Below, piece after piece: positions 1 through 7,256 of a stretch of DNA of 7,877 nt. The stretch is taken from NCBI GenBank assembly GCA_964482435.1, contig CAYZXL010000118.1, positions 1 through 7,877 on the forward strand, written 5' to 3'. Each line of letters starts with the position of its first letter. The first letter of the stretch is position 1. The notes below the pieces were generated by a model that was not told the origin of the DNA, did not search any database, and saw nothing but the letters and a program-made list of their open reading frames with translations. Source of the DNA: CAYZXL01 sp964482435 (GTDB taxonomy: Bacteria > Auribacterota > JABMQX01). The position numbers and the translations under genes are program-made.

Positions 1-3000
1 ACAACGCAACCCTCAAATGATGCACGCCAGTGTCGGTCTCTTCAAACTGCTCCATGGTCACCCAGGTGAACCCATGCCAGTCGTCAGTGTCGAAAGTGGC
101 TGTCCCTACAAGCTCCTCGTCCCAGTACGCGGCAATAGTTGCACCACCGGGAGATGCAACCCTGAACGTGAGCTTTATCCAGCCAGCCTGCGTGACGTTG
201 AACCCGTACCGAAACCAGCTCCCAACGTCTATAGATGCAATATTGGTGTGATACTGGTCGGTAGTGCCCACGTCCAAAAGGTCCTCGTCAAAGCAGAGGT
301 CGTCCAGCGGACGATACTCATGCCCAGGGCAGCCAGTACCCGGATAAAAGTAGTCGTATTGCTGAGGAGTCCCTATCTGAAGGGCTGAAGGAGCCTCAAG
401 GGCAGGGACCGTCACTGCACTCGTCCAGGGGAACTTCCCGCCATCGTAGTTGAAGTCCTCCGCCTCCCGAACAACCATCGTCCCGGGAAACGGTGTCTGC
501 CTCTGGCTCGGCGGGGTTCGCGGCCCTTCTATCCCGTTCACGCCAATAGCAGATACCGCGTAGCTGTAGTTGTTGCCAGCCGTAGCCAAAGAGTCAACAA
601 ACGATGCGGCGCTGGTTGAGCCTATCAGCGTCCAGGTGCCGCCGTTGACGCTCCGGAAGACCTTATAGCTGGCAGTACCCTCCGTCGCTGGGGCAGCCCA
701 GCTCAGGTGAGCCGCCATCAGCATCTCAACCATCAGGTATAACGGCTCACTCGGAACCGCATACACAATATCTTCGCCAATGATGTCCGCGCTCGTCGTA
801 CCGAACCAAACCGTTCCCGCAAAGTCGAGAGCCTGGGTCATCTCAGCAGGAATCGTCATCGAATAGGTGATAGTGCTCGTCTTCACCTGATTGCCGGTCA
901 GAGTCCACACTATCCCGCCTGGAGTAACAGTGGCGCCGGGAGCAGTGATGTTTGCCACCGGAATCCCAGCAGGAATCGTCTCCCGAATGCTCACGCTGCC
1001 GGGGGTGTTAGCCGGGTTGACTCTGAACGACAGGCTCACATCAACCGTCCCGTTCGGCTCGTACGAGTCGGGCAGATTCCTTGCCGCATAAGCGTCCGCT
1101 ATCCCAATAGGCAGACCAAGCGAGTACTGAAGGTCCGTGAACTCGTTGCCATCCGGGTCGGTTATCCCAACGGCGAGATGATTCGACAGGCCGCCGTCAT
1201 GGAATTTGAAGGTCAAGGAGTTGACGCCCTTGTGCAAGCCGGTGCCAGTGGCGGCGAAGCCGTATCGGACGATCTCCACGCCCTCATCCGTACCATCTTT
1301 CACGATGGCGGTGACACCGTTATTCCAGATTCTTATCTCGTCGTCGTGCCGGAAATGCCACTGGACGTCTCTGTCTTCCGGAGAGATGACGTAGAGGTGG
1401 TAATACTGAATGAAGTTGTCGAGTGCCTCGGCCGGTCGTGCGCTCGACATGAACCAACCGTTGTGCGCACGAAGAGGCGTCCAGACCGCCGGCTTCGTCG
1501 AGACCATGATGTCCATCCCGGTGAAGTCATACGACTCGCCCGGACGAGGATTGACCGAAGCCTGACCGCCGAAAGTCTTGAGATGGTCGGTGCTAACCAC
1601 CAGAGGAGCGGTAATTCTGTCAACCGCAGCCGCGCCCATGTGCAGAAGGTCTTTGAAGTATCCGGGGCCGAGAGGGGAAACCAGGCCGGCGAAGTTATGG
1701 ACAGTCACAACAACCTCATCGCTGCTTTTGCCGCCCGCGCCATCGTCCACATCAAGCCTGAACTTCAGTTCTTCCGTGAAATCCCAAAGAACCTGTGCTG
1801 TGAAGCTGACCACGGCGCTGGTGCTTCCCGTGATTCCCACCTCTGTTCCTGCCGTCTGACTCCACAGATAGCTCAGAGTGCCGGTAGTGGTCGTCGAGCC
1901 AGACCCATCCAGGGTAACCCCCGTGCCTTCCAAAACTCGCTGGTCAGGACCCGCGACCGCGATGGTCGGCACGTCTTCTATCGTAATCTGAACGTTCGAG
2001 TCGCTAAAAGTCTCCGTCTCCTCCCCGGCAGTCAGCTTGAACACCATCACGGTGTCTTGAGACACAATAGGGGCAACGAACGTCGCGATGGCGCTGTTGG
2101 GGTCCTCAATCGTTACGTCCGGACCGCTCACTTTCTCCCACTTCCAGGTCGTGATAGGTCCTCTGTTCGAGAACGAATAGCTCGCGTCAAGACGGGCAGT
2201 CCCTCCTTCCGGATAAGTCCCGTCCAGTCCCTGAACAAGCAGCAGTGTCGCTGGACGCGCCTGCTGACCATAGACCTCAAGTTCTGAAATCGAGGTATAT
2301 TGGCCCCAGCCGCCGGGCCTGCCATAAATCCTTATCCCCTTGGCTCTGAGCGTCGGGATGAAAAGGTCGTATCTTGTGAAAGCTTTCCGGCCGGAGGGGC
2401 TATCGGTGAAATCGTACGCGGGGTCCATGCGAACTATGGGGACGGTCGTCCATGTGGCACCATCTTGAGTGACCTGAAGGCTCAAGCTCGTGAACCAGCC
2501 GCCGTCGTACAAAAACTCACCTGCGTAATAAACAATCCTGTCGAGGTAGTACGGATTGTCCCACAAGTACCCCCAATAATCTTCGGGCTTTCCCCACGGC
2601 GCCTGATAGCTCGACACGTTCTCATTCAGGTTCAGGTTGTTCACGGAGGCAAAAGGCTGAACCTTATAGACGTACGCGGTGGGCGGGTATCCCCCGCCCA
2701 GGGAAGCCGGGAGGGCGAGGTTTCGCATCGCCTCGTACGTCACGTCCACGGACTGGAGGCCGTGCTTTGAAGGGTCGCTGGAGTTGGGATCGGTGAACTT
2801 GTTTTCGCCGCGAACCGCGACGGTCAGTTCCTGACCCTCCGCCATGGCCGTGACGTCGAAGTAAGTGTTCGTCGTGGGGTATGGCGACCACCAGTCAAAC
2901 ATCACGTGGACGTGGTATCTCTCAGCGTCGAAGACGGGGTCCCAGAGGAGACGGAAACCCAGCATCTCACCCCGGTCAATCGGATACAGCCGGAAATTGC

Positions 3001-4012
3001 CCGGGGCGACCTTCGGGGGATTGACCGCACGGACAAAATACTGCACATCGTCGGCGTCAGCGCCCGTTTCTCCGGTGACAGTAAGACGAAAAGTGAGCGG
3101 ATAGCCGATTTGTGTTCCGGGGGGCGTAAAAGTGGCAATTGCCTGATCGGGATTGTTGATGGTTACTGTCGGTTCGCTGCCAACCACGACCTGAGCCCAC
3201 TGGAAAGACGTCGCGCTCCTGGATTTCGTGCCATCGAGTGTCGCCAGTTCGTTCCCATAAACCCACACGGCAGGGCCGGCGATGGCTCTTGTCCCGATGA
3301 GGAGCGGGAATTTGAAAACGGCGAAAGAGGCGCTGGCGGCGGTGTCTGGAATGTGGCTGGTCAGGCAGAAGCCCACATAGTACGTGCCTTCGAGGGCGAT
3401 GCTGTAGGTGGAATGCTGGTCCCAGGGCGGCGGACGAAGCCAGTCTGTTCCGTTATAGGAGTAGGAGCCGACGAAGGTATCTCCGTAGCGTGTAATCTTC
3501 AGCCAGACCAGTTCGTCCGTGCGGAATTTGAGAGTGCCGGTGCCGTAGGGTGCGAGGCGGTCGGGGGTGCCGGTGTTCTGAGCTAAAGCACCTTTGCCGT
3601 GGCGGTGGAGCATCTCGATTCCATTGTCTCTTGAGGCGCAAAGAGTCACGTGGGCGGAGTTCGCGTCGAGGTCCTGCCTTACCATGAGTCCGGCTTTGCT
3701 CAAGGGGTCCGGCCATTCGACCGGCGTCCGGATACAGCAAGACAGATCGAAATCCCCCACTTCGGCAGGAACCTTGAGATAGACGTATCGGAATCCGTCG
3801 TCCTGAAGCCAGATGTCGGCGCCGCCACCGACGACTGTGCAGGCGCCTGAGTCCGGGTTCCCCGTGGTTGACCCGACGACCACATTAGGATTGACGACCC
3901 CGGAGATGTCTTTGCTCTCGAAGACCGGGGCTTCGTCGGCGGTCAGCTTCTGGCAGTGCGTGAGTGCGATAAGGGGAAGTATGATTGCGGTGACGATGGC
4001 AGATTTTCTCAT
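1..4012 (-). CDS. Large secreted multidomain glycan-binding/adhesin-like protein, 3' end outside the window
   Basis: The minus-strand frame from ATG at 4012 stays open to the window edge, so at least 1337 residues are seen and the C-terminus is missing. Residues 1-20 (MRKSAIVTAIILPLIALTHC) form a signal sequence; the LTHC end is a poor lipobox because of His at -1. Modules in order, residues approximate: 30-232 concanavalin-like DUF1349-type domain (GADIW 64-68, KAGLMVRQD 106-114, WLKITRYGD from 170); 244-324 PKD/K319-type Ig fold; 328-430 FN3-like; 446-579 discoidin (F5/8C)-like, ending ISELEVYG; 584-675 and 679-767 PKD domains (AGPDQRVLEGTGVTLDGSGS 687-706); 773-962 PA14-like region (DDEIRIW 890-896); 963-1086 DUF11-like repeat; 1087-1170 FN3 (LSWAAP around 1105); 1171 to the edge, CBM6-like (REAEDFNYDGG 1182-1192, SWFRYGF around 1265). 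These families bind carbohydrate or act as spacers, and no catalytic motif is visible. The likely role is cell-surface or extracellular polysaccharide binding, or the accessory part of an unseen enzyme. The open frame is certain; domain names rest on recalled family patterns. Confidence 0.9.
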   Translation of the reverse strand, partial: MRKSAIVTAIILPLIALTHCQKLTADEAPVFESKDISGVVNPNVVVGSTTGNPDSGACTVVGGGADIWLQDDGFRYVYLKVPAEVGDFDLSCCIRTPVEWPDPLSKAGLMVRQDLDANSAHVTLCASRDNGIEMLHRHGKGALAQNTGTPDRLAPYGTGTLKFRTDELVWLKITRYGDTFVGSYSYNGTDWLRPPPWDQHSTYSIALEGTYYVGFCLTSHIPDTAASASFAVFKFPLLIGTRAIAGPAVWVYGNELATLDGTKSRSATSFQWAQVVVGSEPTVTINNPDQAIATFTPPGTQIGYPLTFRLTVTGETGADADDVQYFVRAVNPPKVAPGNFRLYPIDRGEMLGFRLLWDPVFDAERYHVHVMFDWWSPYPTTNTYFDVTAMAEGQELTVAVRGENKFTDPNSSDPSKHGLQSVDVTYEAMRNLALPASLGGGYPPTAYVYKVQPFASVNNLNLNENVSSYQAPWGKPEDYWGYLWDNPYYLDRIVYYAGEFLYDGGWFTSLSLQVTQDGATWTTVPIVRMDPAYDFTDSPSGRKAFTRYDLFIPTLRAKGIRIYGRPGGWGQYTSISELEVYGQQARPATLLLVQGLDGTYPEGGTARLDASYSFSNRGPITTWKWEKVSGPDVTIEDPNSAIATFVAPIVSQDTVMVFKLTAGEETETFSDSNVQITIEDVPTIAVAGPDQRVLEGTGVTLDGSGSTTTTGTLSYLWSQTAGTEVGITGSTSAVVSFTAQVLWDFTEELKFRLDVDDGAGGKSSDEVVVTVHNFAGLVSPLGPGYFKDLLHMGAAAVDRITAPLVVSTDHLKTFGGQASVNPRPGESYDFTGMDIMVSTKPAVWTPLRAHNGWFMSSARPAEALDNFIQYYHLYVISPEDRDVQWHFRHDDEIRIWNNGVTAIVKDGTDEGVEIVRYGFAATGTGLHKGVNSLTFKFHDGGLSNHLAVGITDPDGNEFTDLQYSLGLPIGIADAYAARNLPDSYEPNGTVDVSLSFRVNPANTPGSVSIRETIPAGIPVANITAPGATVTPGGIVWTLTGNQVKTSTITYSMTIPAEMTQALDFAGTVWFGTTSADIIGEDIVYAVPSEPLYLMVEMLMAAHLSWAAPATEGTASYKVFRSVNGGTWTLIGSTSAASFVDSLATAGNNYSYAVSAIGVNGIEGPRTPPSQRQTPFPGTMVVREAEDFNYDGGKFPWTSAVTVPALEAPSALQIGTPQQYDYFYPGTGCPGHEYRPLDDLCFDEDLLDVGTTDQYHTNIASIDVGSWFRYGFNVTQAGWIKLTFRVASPGGATIAAYWDEELVGTATFDTDDWHGFTWVTMEQFEETDTGVHHLRVAL

Positions 4013-4021
4013 GGGAAGACT

Positions 4022-4027
4022 CCTCCT
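4022..4027 (-). promoter_or_regulatory. Ribosome binding site of the large secreted protein
   Basis: The minus strand reads AGGAGG, then nine bases, then ATG at 4012. This is a full Shine-Dalgarno match at normal spacing. It fixes the start, which also places the hydrophobic signal sequence directly at the N-terminus. Confidence 0.85.
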
Positions 4028-4074
4028 GGCAGTCCCTACCCGATGGATAGGCGATTCCGCGCTTCGGGAATACT

Positions 4075-4095
4075 CCCCTCGACCTCGACGAGGGG
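4075..4095 (-). other. Hairpin in the leader of the large gene
   Basis: CCCCTCG and CGAGGGG form a perfect 7-bp stem around a 7-nt loop. It lies about 50 nt upstream of the Shine-Dalgarno sequence, within the predicted 5' leader. No U-tract follows, so it is not an intrinsic terminator. A role in leader folding or mRNA stability is possible but not shown. Confidence 0.4.
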
Positions 4096-4335
4096 CTATA
4101 GAAGAAGGCGCGCCTACCAGGAAACGAGGGGTGAAAAGAAGCCGAGGTTCGGTGAGCGTTCTTCGGTAGGAGAAGGACTTGAGGGGGAAGGGGCCGCTGT
4201 CATTCATTGTAACCATCCCCGGGTCCGCGCGAAGGCGCTGCCCAGCACTATGTCACCAGACCCTCAGGCAACAGAAGACCGATGTACTGAAACGCGAAAA
4301 CATGCGGCACAAAGCTCAAGCATGTCCGCAAAGGC

Positions 4336-4365
4336 TTTTTACTCCCGTTATGGGCAACTTGTCAA
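4336..4365 (-). promoter_or_regulatory. Candidate sigma70-type promoter for the large secreted protein
   Basis: The minus strand carries a perfect -35 TTGACA (4365-4360), an 18-base spacer and TAAAAA (4341-4336), a 4/6 match to TATAAT. Transcription would begin near 4329, giving a leader of about 317 nt before the ATG at 4012. No other gene lies between. The -35 is strong and the -10 only fair, so the call is moderate. Confidence 0.5.
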
Positions 4366-4397
4366 GAAGTTTGATTGTCGGCGTGTGGCCGCCTAAT

Positions 4398-4453
4398 CGT
4401 GGCACGGGCGTCCCGCCCGTGATGATGTTCATGGGCAAGATGCCCATGCCACG
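4398..4453. repeat. 56-bp compound palindromic element (REP/MITE-like)
   Basis: The outer arms CGTGGCA (4398-4404) and TGCCACG (4447-4453) are perfect inverted repeats. Between them sit two perfect hairpins: CACGGGCG-TCC-CGCCCGTG (4403-4421) and CATGGGCA-AGA-TGCCCATG (4430-4448), separated by ATGATGTT. The whole can fold as a three-stem cloverleaf-like structure in DNA or RNA. Related single palindromes occur at 7473-7491, 7697-7708 and 7756-7776, so it belongs to a dispersed family. From memory, similar GGGCGTCCCGCCC and GGGCATCTTGCCC palindromes are abundant in Planctomycetota and related genomes. Confidence 0.75.
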
Positions 4454-4762
4454 TCCGGCTCCACAACGTGAGAACCTATGGTTCCGGCTATCCCTGCTGG
4501 GCTGTCGCGTGCCACAGCGTGCGTTCCGGGTCCCGGTGACGCTGGCAGGGTCTTCCGCACAGCGGTTCTCTGCCACGGAAATGCGGCCACACCCGATTGT
4601 CGAGCAGTAACCCGTCGCTGTGGGCACCAGAGCATTGACCGCTCAGGACGCAGACAAAAGCCGCTCCGGTTCGGCAACAGTGTCGGTGTGCTCTGGGCTC
4701 TCTGTGGTTCCGACCGAAGGCCACCGAGGCAGGTCTGGCGGAGCGCACCAGTGGTTACCTCG

Positions 4763-4786
4763 TTGCCCCTCGGCACCTGAGGGCAA
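4763..4786 (-). terminator. Hairpin after cobA-hemD, possible transcript end
   Basis: On the minus strand TTGCCCTC pairs with GAGGGGCAA around a 7-nt loop, giving eight pairs with one bulged G. It starts 20 nt after the TGA of the fused CobA-HemD gene. There is no T-run behind it, so it is not a classical intrinsic terminator. It may protect the 3' end or pause polymerase. The position is suggestive; the function is inferred. Confidence 0.3.
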
Positions 4787-4806
4787 GATTCTTCTGACCG
4801 CTTTGT

Positions 4807-6318
4807 TCAATCGCGGCCACGGAGTCGCTCAGCTATGGCACCGATCAGGTGAGCAACCGTGTGCTGCGGCGCCTCGAGGTTCACCTCGAGGCCGGACTTC
4901 TTCGCGGCGGCAGTGGTCATCGGGCCGATAGACGCGAGGAGGATATTCGGCGGGATTCTCTTGAGGTCGCTTCCGAGGATAGCCGCGAAGCTCCGGGCGG
5001 TGGAGGCGCTCGTGAAGGTAACAGCGTCAATTTTCCCAGTGAGAAGCATCCGGATGACAGAGCTGTCCGGCTGGGCTTTGACCGTCCGGTAGCAGGCGAC
5101 GTCTTCCACTTCCGCTCCGAGGCTGGTGAGTGCCAGCGGCAGCGTCTCGTCGGCAAGGTCCGACCGCGCCAGCAACACCCTTTTGCCCGCCAGCCCACCG
5201 AGGCGCTGAAATTCCTCGATTATCCCCTGGGTGGAAAAACGCTTCGGCTGCATGTCCGGGATCAGACTCCTCCTCCCCAGCGCCTCGCTCGTCCGCGAAC
5301 CGATGGAGCAGATGCGAGCGCCTCCGAGCAACCGAGCGTCTTTTCCGAGCTTCAGAATTCTCGAGAAAAATGCTTCGACCCCGTTTGTACTGGTGAAGAC
5401 AACCCAGTCGCAGCGGTGCAGCTCCGCAATCGCTACGTCAAGTTCTGAGGAATCCTCTAACTGCTCAATCCTTATGGTCGGGAACTCAATTGGGTCTCCT
5501 CCAAGCTCCTCTATCATTCGCACTGCCGACGCCGCCTGCGACGCCGCGCGAGTTACGAGAATCCTTTTCCCGAAAAGTGGCTTGTTCTCGAACCACGCGA
5601 GGCGACCGCGGAGTCTCACCACTTCCCCGACGACGATGATTGCCGGCGGACGAACTTTCTCTTTTTCGGCGAGCCTGGCAATCTCCCCCAGCTTTCCTTC
5701 GATGCAACGTTGCTGGGGCAATGTCCCCTGCTCGATTATGGCTGCGGGCGTGCCCGGGTCTCTCCCATGCTCGACCAACTTCGCGGCTATCTTTGGAAGG
5801 TTCGCCACCCCCATCAGAAAAACCAGAGTATCGGCCCCCGTCGAGATTTTTTCCCACGCGATGGCCGAAAACTCTTTGTCCGGGTCTTCGCTTCCGGTGA
5901 TGAAAGCCACCGACGAGGCCAGTTTGCGGTGCGTCAGAGGAATCCCCGCATAAGCCGGCGCAGCAATCGCAGAAGTCACCCCCGGCACTACCTCAAACGG
6001 AATCGCCCTCTCCGCTAAATATTCCGCCTCTTCCCCGCCTCGTCCGAAGATGAATGGGTCGCCCCCTTTGAGCCGGCAGACTATCTTTCCCTCAGCAGCC
6101 GCATCCGCGATAAGCCGGTTTATCTCGTCCTGGGGCAGGGTGTGCTCGCCCGCAGCTTTCCCGACGTACATTTCCTCAGCTTTTTCGCTTGAGTATTCCA
6201 GCAGGCGGGGATTGACGAGGTGGTCATAGACGATGAGGTCGGCTACTACAATGCACTCGAGGGCTTTGCAGGTGATGAGCGAAGCGTCCCCCGGCCCCGC
6301 TCCCACCAGAAAAACCAT
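4807..6318 (-). CDS. cobA-hemD: Fused uroporphyrinogen-III C-methyltransferase / uroporphyrinogen-III synthase
   Basis: A 503-residue cytoplasmic two-domain enzyme. Residues 1-240 are a class III SAM-dependent methyltransferase (SUMT): GAGPGD (6-11), VYDHLV (30-35), GKAAGEHTLPQDEIN (53-67), VCRLKGGDPFIFGRGGEEAE (80-99), VVPGVTSAIAAPAYAGIPLT (110-129) and MGVANLP (169-175). This half adds two SAM-derived methyls to uroporphyrinogen III to give precorrin-2, the precursor of siroheme and cobalamin. Residues 250-503 are HemD: GKRILVTRA (250-258), VVFTSTNGVEAF (306-317), ASIGPMTTAA (462-471) and the tail VAHLIGAIAE. This half cyclises hydroxymethylbilane to uroporphyrinogen III. Such fusions are known in several bacterial phyla. 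TGSED (141-145) replaces the usual TGHE, a mild deviation. The ATG at 6318 is the only plausible start: the frame is open back to a TAA near 6412 with no other start codon, but no good Shine-Dalgarno lies at normal distance. It follows the pseudopilin-like gene by 58 nt, probably in one operon. No CysG-type precorrin-2 dehydrogenase domain is fused. Confidence 0.96.
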   Translation of the reverse strand: MVFLVGAGPGDASLITCKALECIVVADLIVYDHLVNPRLLEYSSEKAEEMYVGKAAGEHTLPQDEINRLIADAAAEGKIVCRLKGGDPFIFGRGGEEAEYLAERAIPFEVVPGVTSAIAAPAYAGIPLTHRKLASSVAFITGSEDPDKEFSAIAWEKISTGADTLVFLMGVANLPKIAAKLVEHGRDPGTPAAIIEQGTLPQQRCIEGKLGEIARLAEKEKVRPPAIIVVGEVVRLRGRLAWFENKPLFGKRILVTRAASQAASAVRMIEELGGDPIEFPTIRIEQLEDSSELDVAIAELHRCDWVVFTSTNGVEAFFSRILKLGKDARLLGGARICSIGSRTSEALGRRSLIPDMQPKRFSTQGIIEEFQRLGGLAGKRVLLARSDLADETLPLALTSLGAEVEDVACYRTVKAQPDSSVIRMLLTGKIDAVTFTSASTARSFAAILGSDLKRIPPNILLASIGPMTTAAAKKSGLEVNLEAPQHTVAHLIGAIAERLRGRD

Positions 6319-6376
6319 CCCCTTTTTCCACCCGGTGACCTCTTCGCCGTCGGGAGAATCATTGAGCTTGCCGCTG

Positions 6377-6763
6377 TCAGAGAATGTATTGCCAGTCGTC
6401 TTTCGTTCCTTTTATCCGGTCCTTCCCGGCGCCATGTATGAAGAATCGGCCATCCGGGGTCAGTCCCGATTCGATCTCGTATTTCACCTTTCCGTATCTG
6501 ATATATTTCTGGTCTTCGGTAATCAGTTCCTCTTGCTGTAGCTCGTCGAGGCTCTTCGGCGATCGCCCGTTCATTCCCTCGAAATAGTTCACCGCCTTCT
6601 TGATCTCAAGCATCCGCGCATTGACAGTCTGCTGTATCAGAATGTCCGTTTGCGTCTTGCCCGTCGCGTAATCGGTGACCTCATGAATCTGTTCGTGCAG
6701 TGCTCGCTGAACTAACCAGATAACAACGATCGCCGCCAGAACAATGAACACAAAATAGCGCAT
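6377..6763 (-). CDS. Membrane-anchored pseudopilin (GspG)-like small protein
   Basis: A 128-residue protein. Residues 4-18 (FVFIVLAAIVVIWLV) are a single hydrophobic segment, probably a membrane anchor with the rest outside the cytoplasm. Residues 20-60 are polar and probably helical. From NGRSPKSLDEL (65-75) to the C-terminus (FFIHGAGKDRIKGTKDDW, 107-124) it follows the pattern of the GspG C-terminal domain: an NGRYP-type turn, then a strand and a SxGxDGxxGTxDD-like end. The G-FTLIE prepilin peptidase site is absent and the hydrophobic segment begins at residue 4, so it would not be processed as a normal pilin. I chose ATG 6763 because AGGAGG lies eight bases upstream and the hydrophobic segment follows directly; the longer frame from 6835 adds 24 Gly-rich residues and swallows this site. 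It probably shares a transcript with cobA-hemD. The function is unknown, and the link to tetrapyrrole synthesis may be only positional. Confidence 0.82.
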   Translation of the reverse strand: MRYFVFIVLAAIVVIWLVQRALHEQIHEVTDYATGKTQTDILIQQTVNARMLEIKKAVNYFEGMNGRSPKSLDELQQEELITEDQKYIRYGKVKYEIESGLTPDGRFFIHGAGKDRIKGTKDDWQYIL

Positions 6764-6771
6764 CTCTTCGT

Positions 6772-6777
6772 CCTCCT
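6772..6777 (-). promoter_or_regulatory. Ribosome binding site deciding the start of the pseudopilin-like gene
   Basis: The minus strand reads AGGAGG, eight bases, then ATG at 6763. This complete match favours 6763 over the in-frame ATG at 6835, which has no comparable site. Confidence 0.85.
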
Positions 6778-6877
6778 GTGCGGCAGGGCAATTGCCCGCG
6801 GTCCTCCCAGCCCCACTTCCGCTGCCGATTCCCATACCGCAAGATGTTAAGGAATCAATCCAAACCGTTGCTCCCTT

Positions 6878-6893
6878 GCTGTGCTGACACAGC
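6878..6893. other. Perfect 6-bp hairpin in the leader
   Basis: GCTGTG-CTGA-CACAGC is a perfect inverted repeat with a 4-nt loop (UCAG in the minus-strand transcript). It lies about 100 nt upstream of the pseudopilin-like gene's Shine-Dalgarno. There is no T-run on either side, so it is not a terminator. It may be a structural element of the leader RNA. Confidence 0.4.
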
Positions 6894-7256
6894 CGCCGCA
6901 GTCAAAGGCCCTGTGCCGCTCCGGCATAGGCCCCACCAGACGATGCTGCGCTGTCTCGCCCGGAGGACGGCTCAGACCGCAAAATCGTCCGTGCCCTCCC
7001 CCTGCTCTATCAGCGACAGAACCGATTCCGCCGAGAACCAGCGAAACCCAGCGACCTCACCTTGTCTGGCTGCCCCCGGCGTCCGACCTCCTCCCACACA
7101 AAGAGGCACTCGCAAACGGGCATTCGGGCCCGGTCGCGTGCCCGCGCCCTGGCCGCGGTGCAAAGTCCAGGCTGTCCAGCCCTCGGCCCGCCAACGACCG
7201 GGCTGAGCGGCGCCCCGCCGAAGCACCAACAGCGTTCTCGATTCCCACAAATTAAA

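Larger units (their letters stand above)
4013..4806. other. Gene-free interval between cobA-hemD and the large gene
   Basis: No frame on either strand gives a recognisable protein. The open frames present are rich in Arg, Pro and Ser in all phases, lack a ribosome binding site and show no family motif. The interval holds the promoter and leader of the large gene (4365-4013), the compound palindrome at 4398-4453 and the hairpin behind cobA-hemD (4763-4786). On the minus strand there is also a weak GCCG/CGGC 4-bp hairpin followed by TTTT (4675-4656), too short to call a terminator with confidence. I see nothing else in 4454-4650. Confidence 0.6.
6764..7256 (-). other. Long GC-rich untranslated leader or decayed gene
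   Basis: This stretch separates the strong promoter at 7285-7257 from the first gene at 6763. No frame gives a recognisable complete protein. It has several short self-complementary parts, including CGGGC/GCCCG around 7145-7115, CGGCG-GGG-CGCCG near 7215 and the hairpin at 6878-6893, so it could be a structured leader. I looked for signatures of cobalamin riboswitches, RNase P RNA, tmRNA and SRP RNA and saw none. A minus-strand frame ending at 6972 closes with a Nudix-like tail (EVAGFRWFSAESVLSLIEQG), but no Nudix box precedes it in any frame. Confidence 0.45.

Noticed and set aside
1178..2287. Long plus-strand open frame (369 codons)
   Set aside because: It is antisense to the large minus-strand gene, whose translation shows clear PKD and other domains through this stretch. 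The plus-strand product has no recognisable motif and no ribosome binding site.
4429..4776. Minus-strand open frame of 115 codons and overlapping plus-strand frames
   Set aside because: They have no ribosome binding site and no family motif; the C-terminal DVAWASCP is translated from the 56-bp palindrome. Frames of similar length occur in several phases of this stretch.
5231..5953. Plus-strand open frame of 240 codons
   Set aside because: It is fully antisense to the well-supported CobA-HemD fusion and its product is Ser/Pro/Arg-rich without motifs.
6764..6835. N-terminal extension of the pseudopilin-like protein from ATG 6835
   Set aside because: The extra 24 residues are Gly/Ser/Ala-rich with no hydrophobic character, the upstream start lacks a Shine-Dalgarno, and a perfect AGGAGG precedes the ATG at 6763.
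6764..7256. Cobalamin riboswitch or other known structured RNA (RNase P, tmRNA, SRP RNA)
   Set aside because: By eye I found none of their conserved signatures. A covariance-model search would be decisive.
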